Assembly: GCA_035565975.1 (NCBI GenBank)
Contig: DATMRT010000116.1
Coordinates: 1 to 29,380 of the forward strand
Length of the DNA stretch: 29,380 nt
Direction of reading: 5' to 3'
From: Ga0077530 sp035565975
GTDB lineage: Bacteria; Pseudomonadota; Alphaproteobacteria; Rhizobiales; Hyphomicrobiaceae
Below the pieces are notes generated by a model. It did no database searches. It worked only from the letters and a program-made list of their open reading frames with translations, and was not told the origin of the DNA. The first letter of the stretch is position 1; the number at the start of each line of letters is the position of its first letter. Positions 8,139 through 15,824 of this stretch are shown piece by piece. Position numbers and translations under genes: made by a program.

Positions 8139-9776
8139 TCAGAACTTCCGGCGAAGCTCGGTGCGGATGCCGAAGTTGTCCTCTGCGCCGTCGATGAACT
8201 GGTAAGTCGCGTCGGCGCGCAGGATCCACGAATGGTTGAGCGCGATCTGATAGCGGACGCCGAGGCCGTACTGCGGATTCTGCACGCCGGTGCCGCCGCT
8301 GTTGAACGGCTGGACCATTGCCGCCTCGAAGACGAGCTGCTGATCCAGATTGAACAGGTACTGGAGGCCGATCGCGCCACCCCAGGCGTCGGAAGCGGTA
8401 TCGTCGAGCTTCGGATAGCCGGTGAGCGCGTCGGTCTCGAAGTTGATGCCGACGTTCTTCAGGATGCCAGCGTTGAAGCCGTCGACCAGAGGCTGCGGCT
8501 TGCCGAAGCCGACGAAGAAATTGGCGTAGGGGACCAGCGTGCTCGGCAGGCCCGAGATCAGGCTGTTCTCCGAGATGATGGCCACGCCATCGTCGTTCTG
8601 GCCATTGCCGAAGTTCGCGAACACGCGCGTGGAGTTCGAGATCGTGTTGGCATAGCGCCGCGTGTAGGCCGCGGTCAGGAAGTGCGTATAGTCGCCCTCA
8701 CGCTCGCGGACGCCCTCCAGCAGACCATAACCCGCTTCGATATAGCCGCTGAAGGCATCGATAAAGGTAGCGACGCCATAGACGTTGGCATTGCGCTTTT
8801 GGTTCGCACCAAGAATGCCGGGATTGTCGACGTTGTCGAAGCCGGCGAAGAACGTAACGTCGAAGTTGGCGAGACCCAGCTTGGCCGAGTTCTTGGCCGG
8901 AATGCTCACCGCGCCGCCGAGGATCGCGTCGTTGGCCCAGATGCCGTTCTGAAGGAAGAGCGGGAAGAGGCCGACGGTGAAGGGCAAGTCGAAGCCGGCT
9001 TGTCTTCCGGTGAAGCCCGAATACAGCGAGCCGAAGTCGCCCTCGAAGAAGAGCGTCTGCGGGTTGAGGTCGAACTCGCCGTTGAAGCGTCCGTTGCCAT
9101 CGGCGCGGTCGAACTCGAAGCGGGTGAATTGCGTGTTCCTCTGAAGCGGCGTGAAGAAGGCGTGGATGCGCTCGGTCGCCGTGATCTTGAAATCGACGTC
9201 GATGTTCACGCGCGTGGCTATCTGGGGAACATCCCGGCCGCCGTTTCGATTGTAGGCGACCGCGGTCCGCCAGTCGCCATAGACAGCGAGGCCCGGCAGC
9301 AGTGGGTTCAGCGTGCCGAGTATCGTGCTGCTTTCGTCGTAGGCGCCGGAGGTATATTGCTCGCGGCCCAGCTCGAGCAGCGGGCGCGGCGTCGGCGCGT
9401 CGATCTTTGTGCCGTAGATGTCGACGTTCGACTTGGGATCGTACTTCGCTTCGTACAGCGGATCGGGGCGGAAGAGGTCGTCATCCTTGGCGCCGGTCGC
9501 CTTGGTGGTTTTCTTCACCTCAGTGACGGTGCTGCCGGATGTCTTGTCTTTCGAGGTGACGCCGACGTACTGCGGCTCGGCCTGATCCCCGCCGGAAAAA
9601 GCCTGCGAGGCGCCGGGCCAGAGCTTGCTGAACCAGCTTTCCTTGCTGGACTCGCTGCTTTGGGCCGCTGCGGGAATGGGCGTCATCGCCGACAACAGAA
9701 GGTGTCCGCTGACGGCCATTGCGATCGTCGCTGCCGTTATCCTCGCACGGGGCAGAAAGCTGCCAATACAAGTCAT
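8139..9776 (-). CDS. Outer-membrane beta-barrel protein of the cytochrome operon
   Basis: The 545-residue product begins with a signal peptide (about residues 1-38, hydrophobic core ATIAMAVSGHLLLSAM, likely cut after AAA). A soluble N-terminal stretch of about 100 residues follows, then alternating polar/hydrophobic strands rich in aromatic residues and glycine. The last residue is phenylalanine (ending ELRRKF), as in proteins handled by the BAM complex. No CXXCH motif is present. About 400 residues of barrel fit a medium-sized porin. I do not recognise a named family. Lying between a pentaheme cytochrome and a TPR factor, it could form a pore for a cytochrome conduit or simply a substrate channel (inference). 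It is much smaller than the MtrB/PioB barrels. Confidence 0.75.
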   Translation of the reverse strand: MTCIGSFLPRARITAATIAMAVSGHLLLSAMTPIPAAAQSSESSKESWFSKLWPGASQAFSGGDQAEPQYVGVTSKDKTSGSTVTEVKKTTKATGAKDDDLFRPDPLYEAKYDPKSNVDIYGTKIDAPTPRPLLELGREQYTSGAYDESSTILGTLNPLLPGLAVYGDWRTAVAYNRNGGRDVPQIATRVNIDVDFKITATERIHAFFTPLQRNTQFTRFEFDRADGNGRFNGEFDLNPQTLFFEGDFGSLYSGFTGRQAGFDLPFTVGLFPLFLQNGIWANDAILGGAVSIPAKNSAKLGLANFDVTFFAGFDNVDNPGILGANQKRNANVYGVATFIDAFSGYIEAGYGLLEGVREREGDYTHFLTAAYTRRYANTISNSTRVFANFGNGQNDDGVAIISENSLISGLPSTLVPYANFFVGFGKPQPLVDGFNAGILKNVGINFETDALTGYPKLDDTASDAWGGAIGLQYLFNLDQQLVFEAAMVQPFNSGGTGVQNPQYGLGVRYQIALNHSWILRADATYQFIDGAEDNFGIRTELRRKF

Positions 9777-9877
9777 TGAGCAATCCCATCGTGATTTTTG
9801 GCTTTGCGGGCCGGGAGGGAGCCGTCCTCGTGGATCTGGCTCCCATCCCGTGGCACTCGGACTATTGGCGGCTGGTG

Positions 9878-11914
9878 CTAGGGCTTCACGTCGATCTGCA
9901 CCGTCGATGCTTTGAAACTCAGCATCCGTTCGTTCATGCGCCGCTCCATCTCCTTCGTGGAGCCGACGAAGCGCATGAAGTAGATGGGCTCGGCTCGGCT
10001 GCGCATGCGGAAGGCGAGGCGGTATTTGCCGGGTTGTTTGAGCAGGCTGCCCGGCACGCGATACTTGGCCATCCTTTCACCGAGCGGCGGCAGCGAGTGG
10101 TTCTCGAGGCGCACGAGCGGCGGATGATTGAGAACCTTGGTCGGTATCTGCGGCGGACGCAGTTGCGGCAGCGGGTCGATATCGAAGTTGACCGGCAGGT
10201 ACATCTCGCGATCCGTGCCCTTGACGTTGGTCGTCAGGAACTTGGTCTGGAAGTTCACGAGCTGCTGGTCGACCTTGATGCGGCCGGCGGCGACATCGAG
10301 GCTGTGGAGGTCCGCGACGTCACCATTGCTGTCGACGTAGCCCGACTCCCAGACGTTCGTGCCATCGGGGGCAATGAGGGCGACATTCACCCAGAGCTGC
10401 GGCTGTGCGCCGAGAGAGCCTGAGGGGAGGTTGTGCCCGCTGTTGAGGTTCTTGATCTTGTAGGCGAACGCGAGGTCCCGGCCGACTCTCGGCTCAGCCT
10501 CGATGAAGGGGCCGCCGACCTCGGTGCCGTTCTCCATGACCTGGCGCCTGACCTCGTCGCGCTTGTCGAGGCTGCGAATATTCTCCTCGATGATCTGACG
10601 GGCATCCTCGCGATCGAGCGTATCGGCCCAACGCTTCGGGAAGGCGACCTTGATCTTGCCGGACGCGACCTTGTCCTCGAACTCGGGCGTGCCCCAGCCG
10701 GCGCGCCAGTCGAACTGCAGCCAGTCCTGCATGGAGAAGGATTTCGTCGCCTTCGGGTTATGCGGGAAGATGCCGGGGTGGGCGATCGAATAGCCGGGGC
10801 CGATAAAGCGGTGATTGGAATGCTTGCGGCCCGGGTTGATCTCCTTGCCGCCGATCACTGCCGAAGGCGCCGTCGCATAGCCATCGGGCTTTCCGGGCAC
10901 CTTGCCCATGTGGCAGTCCTGGCAAGTGACGCCGGCCTTCTTCGCGGGGCTGTCGCGATACTGATCCCAGACGATCTCGAGCTTGATGCCGAGGTTGACC
11001 GCGACCTGATGACAGCTGACGCAGAACTCGGACTTTCCGAGCTGCGGGTTCGTCATCATGCCGTTGTGGATGCTCGTTCCGCGCCCGTCCGGACTTGTTT
11101 TGACGGAGTAGGTGTCCTTGTTGCCGACGATATCCTTGATGACGCTCTTCTCGCCGGTGCCGAAGACAGGATCGAAGATCTTGCCCGGCTCGACCCGACG
11201 CTCGCCATCGACCTTGCCGTACTGCTCCTTGACGCGGTGGCAGGTGATGCAGGTCACGCCTTCGCGGGAAATGGCGGCGCGCTCCCAGAATGGCGTGTCG
11301 CGCTTCTCGCCGAGCTGCGTGCCGACCTGGGCGTGACAACGCACGCAGAAGGTGCCGACCGTGCCCTGGGTCAGATTCTGGAACTTCTGCTCGAAGGCAT
11401 GGAACATCGGCGACATCGCCGCGTAGGCGTGCTGCGAGGAGGCCCACTCTTCATAGATCTGCTTGTGGCATTCGCCGCACTGCGCGGCCGTCGGATAGAG
11501 GGAGAGGGTCTCCTCGTCGACCGCAGGTATGGGAGCCTCTTTGTCCTTGGTGCCTTTCGCGATGGCGCCGAAAATGGACATCTGCCCTTTGCCGTAGGAT
11601 CCGGCACCGGCAGACATCTTCTGCGCGTCGCCGCCCGCGCCAGGCTTCGCGCCGGCGCTTTCGGACGCTCCCTTGGACTTGGCTCTTCTCTCCTCGTCCT
11701 CCTTGATGAGAGCTTCGAGCAGGGCATTCGGATCGGATTGGCCGACCTGAGCGAGCCTGAGCTTTGGTGCCGCCTTCGCGCTTCTACTCTGCGCGGCCTC
11801 GCCTGTAGCGGCGGCAGCCGGCGGGCTGAAGGATGCGGTATGGCTCAGAATGGCGCCGGCGAGCGCGCATGAAAGCGCCGAAAAGCCGGCGAAGCGCCGT
11901 GTCGGGTTACGCAT
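9878..11914 (-). CDS. Secreted pentaheme cytochrome c (c554-like heme domain plus large C-terminal domain)
   Basis: The 678-residue product has an N-terminal signal peptide (core FSALSCALAGAILS). Low-complexity sequence runs to about residue 115. Five heme-binding sites follow: CGECH 146, CVRCH 190, CITCH 222, CVSCH 298 and CQDCH 331. Motifs such as YEEWASSQHAYAAMSPMF and EGVTCITCH resemble cytochrome c554/hydroxylamine-oxidoreductase-type multiheme proteins. The remaining 340 residues have no heme motif and look like a beta-rich domain (GHNLPSGSLGAQPQLWVNVALI). The start chosen is ATG 11914-11912, with GGGGGAA upstream; the longer frame to 11986 has no good ribosome site. It is the first gene of the operon that continues with a beta-barrel, a CcmI-like protein and hemA. 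Partner and substrate are unknown. Confidence 0.88.
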   Translation of the reverse strand: MRNPTRRFAGFSALSCALAGAILSHTASFSPPAAAATGEAAQSRSAKAAPKLRLAQVGQSDPNALLEALIKEDEERRAKSKGASESAGAKPGAGGDAQKMSAGAGSYGKGQMSIFGAIAKGTKDKEAPIPAVDEETLSLYPTAAQCGECHKQIYEEWASSQHAYAAMSPMFHAFEQKFQNLTQGTVGTFCVRCHAQVGTQLGEKRDTPFWERAAISREGVTCITCHRVKEQYGKVDGERRVEPGKIFDPVFGTGEKSVIKDIVGNKDTYSVKTSPDGRGTSIHNGMMTNPQLGKSEFCVSCHQVAVNLGIKLEIVWDQYRDSPAKKAGVTCQDCHMGKVPGKPDGYATAPSAVIGGKEINPGRKHSNHRFIGPGYSIAHPGIFPHNPKATKSFSMQDWLQFDWRAGWGTPEFEDKVASGKIKVAFPKRWADTLDREDARQIIEENIRSLDKRDEVRRQVMENGTEVGGPFIEAEPRVGRDLAFAYKIKNLNSGHNLPSGSLGAQPQLWVNVALIAPDGTNVWESGYVDSNGDVADLHSLDVAAGRIKVDQQLVNFQTKFLTTNVKGTDREMYLPVNFDIDPLPQLRPPQIPTKVLNHPPLVRLENHSLPPLGERMAKYRVPGSLLKQPGKYRLAFRMRSRAEPIYFMRFVGSTKEMERRMNERMLSFKASTVQIDVKP

Positions 11915-12026
11915 TACTGACTTCCCCCGTGGTTTTCGGCTCGATGCCTCATTGCGTCGCGCGCTCGAAATGGCGGGCGTTTGCAATGAGAATCCCGGAA
12001 CCGAAGATTAAAAAAGACTAGTCATG

Positions 12027-12051
12027 AAAAACGGCGCGATATCGCCGCGCC
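12027..12051 (-). terminator. Intrinsic-terminator-like hairpin in the leader of the pentaheme operon
   Basis: On the minus strand GGCGCG (12051-12046) can pair with CGCGCC (12038-12033) around a 7-base loop, followed by one G and TTTTT (12031-12027). It lies 112 bases before the pentaheme start, with no minus-strand gene upstream of it. It could end a small RNA or act as an attenuator in the operon leader. Confidence 0.55.
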
Positions 12052-12144
12052 AATAGCGAAGTGGGGGCAAAAGAATGGCAAAAACTTGTAACAAATGCTC
12101 CCGCCAGGATTTTTTCAACCTTGCAATCTTTCAGGCACGAGATG

Positions 12145-12158
12145 TTTCATAATTGAAA
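12145..12158. promoter_or_regulatory. Palindrome, possible operator
   Basis: TTTCA-TAAT-TGAAA is a perfect inverted repeat with a 4-base centre, in the AT-rich divergent region. The spacing is like that of CRP/FNR-family sites, but the half-site is not the FNR consensus. The regulator is unknown. Confidence 0.35.
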
Positions 12159-12272
12159 TGATGCGGCATAATCCTTTTGCGAGCAAAATGCATTTCTTTA
12201 ATGTGCGGTGCGAGTAAAACCGACGCGTCGCCCCGGCAAGTGGAGTGTCGCTCAACGTAAGGCATTGGTGAA

Positions 12273-12287
12273 GCGATATAATATCGC
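12273..12287. promoter_or_regulatory. 15-bp perfect palindrome, possible operator
   Basis: GCGATAT-A-ATATCGC has perfect 7-base arms around one base and contains TATAAT (12277-12282). A repressor bound here could block a promoter. It is midway between the two divergent cytochrome operons, but the regulator is unknown. Confidence 0.4.
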
Positions 12288-12666
12288 GATCTTGGCATGC
12301 GATCTGGTCGGCTGGAGGTCTTTTTTTACCATGCGAGGTGCGGTGAGGCGGCCAATTCCGAACCACAATTATGCCTGAAATCCGTCCTGCCGATGCCGGC
12401 TGTTTCCATCAAGATGTCATCGTCCGACCAAGATTGGGCGCATAAATTATTGACGGAAATGATGGCTCGGTCCGATCTCCAATAAGCTCGGGATGATATT
12501 GGAATTCAATTGGCAAATGGCATTCCAATTCGATGCCCGATCGCGACTGAAGCTTCGAATAAACTGATAGGTAAGGCTCGGCGGCACGTTCGCCAACGAG
12601 AAGCGTGGTGTGTTGCGTCTCCGGAACGCTTGCCTTGCCGGCATTCGAGGAAGCGCAGCGATGGTT

Positions 12667-12679
12667 GGGACACTGTCCC
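12667..12679. promoter_or_regulatory. Short palindrome upstream of the reductase gene
   Basis: GGGACA-C-TGTCCC is a perfect inverted repeat ending 38 bases before the start of the plus-strand operon. It may be an operator or a transcript hairpin; a chance occurrence is possible. Confidence 0.25.
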
Positions 12680-12717
12680 GGCCGCAGTTCAAGAGTTTGG
12701 TGTTCCGGGACTAGAGC

Positions 12718-13830
12718 ATGGCGCGAACTCACCAGATCACGATCAACGGTACCAGCTTTGTGGCGCGCTCCGGCGAAGTGCTGCTCGACGCCGCTCTGAA
12801 CAACGGCATCGATCTTCCCTTCGACTGCCGCGCCGGTCATTGCGGCACATGTTGCGTCAAGCTCGTATCGGGCGACGTGCGCGGCGGCGAGGGCTCGGAG
12901 CCGGGTGTCGTCCATGCGTGCCAATGCCGGATCGCCGGCGACGTCGTGGTCGAAAGGCAAGAGGCCTCGGGCGTGCGAACGGTCGATGGCGTACTGAGCT
13001 CGTTGCGCCCGCTGTCGCCCGACGTCGTCGAGGTCGCCATCCGGACCGACCGCGCATTGCCTTATCTTCCGGGACAGTATGCGCAGGTGCGCTTCGCCGG
13101 CTATCCGAACCGCCCCTTCAGCATCACGCATCCCCTGGAGGGCAATCCGGACAGCCGCTCAGTTTGGTTCCATATCCGCCGCACGAAGGATGGGCGTGTC
13201 ACGCCGGCGCTCGGCAAGCGCATCAGGCCTGGCCACCGCGTCAAGCTGATCGGACCCTATGGCTCCGCGCACTTTCGCCCCAACCTTGATTGCCGGATGA
13301 TTCTCGTCGCGACCAATACAGGCTTCGCGCCGATTTGGTCGGTTGCCGTCGCGGCGCTGCGCGAGAATCCGCAGCGCATGATGATGATCATCGCCGGGGC
13401 GCGCTCGATAAAGTCCCTCTACATGGGACCGGCGCTCGCGCAGCTCTCGCGCTTCCCCAATGTCCTCGTCGTGCCTGTTTGCAGCACGCCGCAGAATGTG
13501 ACTGAGGCCGTGCGCTACGGACGGCCGACGGACTATCTGCCACGCCTGCTGGCGAGCGATGTGCTCTATGCCTGCGGCGCGCCGGGCATGGTCGATGCGA
13601 TCAAATCGGTTGCGGCGCGTGCCGGTGCGGTTTGCTACGCAGACCCGTTCCTTCCGACAAGCGACGACAACACGACCGAAGCAGGCGTTCTGGCCCGTGC
13701 GATGGGATGGCTTTCCGTACCGACCAGCCTGCAGATCGGCGTTCGTGATCGTCTCCGCAGTCGCCAGGACGAGCCGATGAAGACCTTTGGGATGGCTGAA
13801 GCGAGGGTGAGGAGCCATTTTCGTTCTTAG
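12718..13830 (+). CDS. 2Fe-2S ferredoxin / FAD-NAD(P)H oxidoreductase
   Basis: This 370-residue protein joins a plant-type ferredoxin domain (residues about 5-85) to a ferredoxin-reductase module (about 95-310), as in reductase components of bacterial oxygenases. Seen are iron-sulfur ligands Cys37, Cys42 and Cys45 (DCRAGHCGTC), with the fourth likely Cys68 (ACQ). The FAD site is RPFSIT, the nucleotide-binding loop is ATNTGFAP and the C-terminal motif is YACGAPGMVDAI. The gap between the third and fourth ligand (22 residues) is shorter than the usual 29 or so. It probably passes electrons between NAD(P)H and the cytochromes. It opens the plus-strand cytochrome operon; the next gene starts one base after its stop. 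The C-terminal 60 residues have no recognised role. Confidence 0.88.
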   Translation: MARTHQITINGTSFVARSGEVLLDAALNNGIDLPFDCRAGHCGTCCVKLVSGDVRGGEGSEPGVVHACQCRIAGDVVVERQEASGVRTVDGVLSSLRPLSPDVVEVAIRTDRALPYLPGQYAQVRFAGYPNRPFSITHPLEGNPDSRSVWFHIRRTKDGRVTPALGKRIRPGHRVKLIGPYGSAHFRPNLDCRMILVATNTGFAPIWSVAVAALRENPQRMMMIIAGARSIKSLYMGPALAQLSRFPNVLVVPVCSTPQNVTEAVRYGRPTDYLPRLLASDVLYACGAPGMVDAIKSVAARAGAVCYADPFLPTSDDNTTEAGVLARAMGWLSVPTSLQIGVRDRLRSRQDEPMKTFGMAEARVRSHFRS

Positions 13831-13831
13831 T

Positions 13832-14884
13832 TTGCGTAACCTTCATCCGATCGGGGGCGGTCTCAAAGCATTTCTTCGCGCTTCTGTTCCCGGTCTCAGC
13901 GGATTGGTGATGGTCTTCGGCTTGGCCGCGGACGGCTCTGTCGCGTCCGATCCGGCCAAGATCGTCGGCCCGAATGCCTGCGCCGAATGCCACAAGGACG
14001 AGTCGGAGGCTTGGCAAGGCTCGCATCACTTCAAGACCTTCCGCGAAATGCCGCGCAAGAAGGAAGCGAACGAAATCGCCGAACGAATGGGCGTGCAGCG
14101 CATCCGAGCGGAAGGCTTGTGCACGAACTGCCACTACACGGTGCAGCAGAAGGAAAGCAGAAAGCAGCCTATTGCAGGCATTTCCTGCGAGTCCTGCCAC
14201 AGTGCCGGCGAGGATTGGATCAAGGTCCATAGCGGCTTCAGCGGCAAGACGGAGAAGACAGAGACCAAGGCCGAGAAGGATGCGCGCCTGAAACTCGCCG
14301 ATTCAAAGGGGATGATCAGGCCGACTGCCTTCTATCAGCTGACGAAGAACTGCTACGGCTGCCATGTCGTGCCGCAGGAGGATCTCGTCAACAAGGGCGG
14401 CCATCCGGCTGGCAGCGCTTTCGAGATGGTGTCCTGGTCGCAAGGCGAGGTGCGGCACAACACCTGGCATTCAAAGGGCAAGGAAAACGTGCCCGCCAAC
14501 GCGGCGCGCAAGCGGATGCTCTATCTCGTCGGCCTCGGCGTCGAGGTTGAGGCTGGGCTCCGGGCCGTTGGCCAGGCGACCGTGCGGCGGCGCTACGCCT
14601 TCGAGATGGCCAAGCGCGTCGATAAGGCGCGCAAGCAGCTTGCCGTTGTCGCCAAAGCGCTCCCGAACGTGCCCGAAATTGCCAAGATGGTCGAGTTTGC
14701 TCATTCGGCTGGACTGAAGCTGAACAACGAGCGTCCGCTCACGGCTGCCGCCGACGGGGTCTCCAAGCAGCTGACAAGCATCACCGAGAAGTACGACGGC
14801 AGCACGATGGCCGCGCTCGACAGCCTCATTCCCGGGCCGGACAAGTTCAAAGGCAAGGCGAGGGAAGCCGGCGCGAGCAATTGA
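13832..14884 (+). CDS. Secreted tetraheme cytochrome c, c554 type
   Basis: The 350-residue product carries four heme sites: CAECH 50, CTNCH 97, CESCH 119 and CYGCH 174. The SHHFKTFREMP segment after the first site is typical of cytochrome c554-type proteins, tetraheme electron carriers best known from ammonia oxidisers, where c554 accepts electrons from hydroxylamine oxidoreductase. The C-terminal half has no heme motif and looks helical and Lys/Arg-rich. The start is TTG at 13832, one base after the reductase stop. It gives a signal peptide with core FLRASVPGLSGLVMVFGLAA. A GAGG-rich site lies some 17-25 bases upstream, so coupling to the upstream gene is likely. No hydroxylamine oxidoreductase is present in the window. 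Confidence 0.88.
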   Translation: MRNLHPIGGGLKAFLRASVPGLSGLVMVFGLAADGSVASDPAKIVGPNACAECHKDESEAWQGSHHFKTFREMPRKKEANEIAERMGVQRIRAEGLCTNCHYTVQQKESRKQPIAGISCESCHSAGEDWIKVHSGFSGKTEKTETKAEKDARLKLADSKGMIRPTAFYQLTKNCYGCHVVPQEDLVNKGGHPAGSAFEMVSWSQGEVRHNTWHSKGKENVPANAARKRMLYLVGLGVEVEAGLRAVGQATVRRRYAFEMAKRVDKARKQLAVVAKALPNVPEIAKMVEFAHSAGLKLNNERPLTAAADGVSKQLTSITEKYDGSTMAALDSLIPGPDKFKGKAREAGASN

Positions 14885-14954
14885 GCGGCCGACCGGCGAT
14901 CTCCACGGTCTTGGAGAGCAATTGCCGCGGTCGTGGTGATCTGGGGGAACCGTT

Positions 14955-15824
14955 ATGAGACCGGCGGCTTTGCGCGCCTCTGATGGCTCGATCGGGCGGA
15001 TCGTCCAGGGTCTATTCATTGCGACCTTGTCCGTCGGACTGTTCGGGCTCGTGTGGATCTACGGCAATGGCCTTCGCGATCCGCGATATCTCGATGGCTG
15101 GCTGCTGGCGGTCGGCATGGGCCTGCAGGTTTATTTCCACGTCGCCATCAAAAGGGCCAGCCTGTCGCCGAAATCCGCAATGCGCTGGCGGAAGATCCAT
15201 ATCTTCCTCGGCTATCTGCTGATCGCCGTCTTCATCTCGCATTCGGACTTCTCTCTGCCGGACACCGGCTTTGAATGGGCGCTTTGGGTGGGTTTCGTAC
15301 TGGTGACGCTGAGTGGCATTGTCGGCATGTACCTCGGCTGGTCGCTTCAGGCGAGACACGGGCTCGACGAGCACCTCAGCTACGATCGGATTCCCTCGCG
15401 CCGAGACGAACTCGCCGAGGAGGTCTACGCGCTCGTCGCAGACGCGGATCAGTTGCCCACATTGTTTGCGCTGCCGGCGCCGCCCCATGATGCGTGGATC
15501 ATGGACCTCTACACCACGCGTCTGCGGGCCTTTCTCACAGGTCCGCGCAATTACGCTGCGCATGTCGTCGGCTCGCAACGTCCGCTCAAGCGGCTGACCG
15601 ACGAGATCGACAGTCTCTCACGCTTCGTCGATGCACAAAGTCAGGAGAAGCTTGCCGCCATCAGGGAGCTCGTGATCGAGAAGAACCGGCTCGATTTCGC
15701 GCGTGTGTATCTCGGGCTCAGCAAAGCGTGGCTGTTCGTGCATGTGCCCGTCACCTACTCGCTGATCGTGCTGACGCTTCTGCACATCCTCATCGTCTAC
15801 GCCTTTTCGTCGGGGCCCTGGTGA
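14955..15824 (+). CDS. Membrane protein with diheme cytochrome b histidine pattern
   Basis: The 289-residue product has about five membrane segments (near 17-37, 47-65, 80-99, 107-128 and 258-283) with a soluble loop at about 130-255. His82 and His96 lie in one segment and His263 and His277 in another, each pair 14 residues apart. That is the spacing of the bis-histidine heme ligands in cytochrome b of bc complexes. I infer two b hemes stacked across the membrane, so the protein may exchange electrons with quinone and pass them to the decaheme protein encoded next. It does not obviously belong to a named family. ATG 14955 follows TGGGGGAA at good spacing. Its stop overlaps the next start (TGATG). 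Confidence 0.65.
   Translation: MRPAALRASDGSIGRIVQGLFIATLSVGLFGLVWIYGNGLRDPRYLDGWLLAVGMGLQVYFHVAIKRASLSPKSAMRWRKIHIFLGYLLIAVFISHSDFSLPDTGFEWALWVGFVLVTLSGIVGMYLGWSLQARHGLDEHLSYDRIPSRRDELAEEVYALVADADQLPTLFALPAPPHDAWIMDLYTTRLRAFLTGPRNYAAHVVGSQRPLKRLTDEIDSLSRFVDAQSQEKLAAIRELVIEKNRLDFARVYLGLSKAWLFVHVPVTYSLIVLTLLHILIVYAFSSGPW

Larger units (their letters stand above)
11915..12717. other. 803-bp divergent intergenic region between two cytochrome operons, no convincing gene
   Basis: This gap is unusually AT-rich for the window and holds only short weak frames on both strands. None has a good ribosome site plus recognisable product. It should contain the promoters of both operons. I see a terminator-like hairpin for the minus strand and three palindromes (listed separately). 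I found no convincing -35/-10 pair; a TATAAT at 12277-12282 sits inside one palindrome but lacks a matching -35. Confidence 0.5.

Noticed and set aside
7974..9779. 601-codon plus-strand open frame opposite the beta-barrel and TPR genes
   Set aside because: It runs antisense to two well-supported genes, its product has shadow-type composition (very rich in Arg, Glu, Val) with no domain, and it arises from GC-rich codon bias.
10433..11872. 479-codon plus-strand open frame opposite the pentaheme gene
   Set aside because: Antisense to a gene with five CXXCH motifs and a signal peptide; no recognisable motif of its own.
12085..12115. Sigma-54 promoter on the minus strand (TGGC ... TTTG)
   Set aside because: The spacing between the GG and the second element is one base too long and the GC dinucleotide is missing.
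12115..12692. Short open frames in the divergent intergenic region (12115-12366 minus, 12297-12485 plus, 12447-12692 minus)
   Set aside because: No ribosome site, signal peptide or motif; start codons are poor and frames overlap each other.
9878..14884. Hydroxylamine oxidation module (HAO with c554)
   Set aside because: Only c554-like heme domains are present. No eight-heme hydroxylamine oxidoreductase is encoded here, so the substrate should not be assumed.
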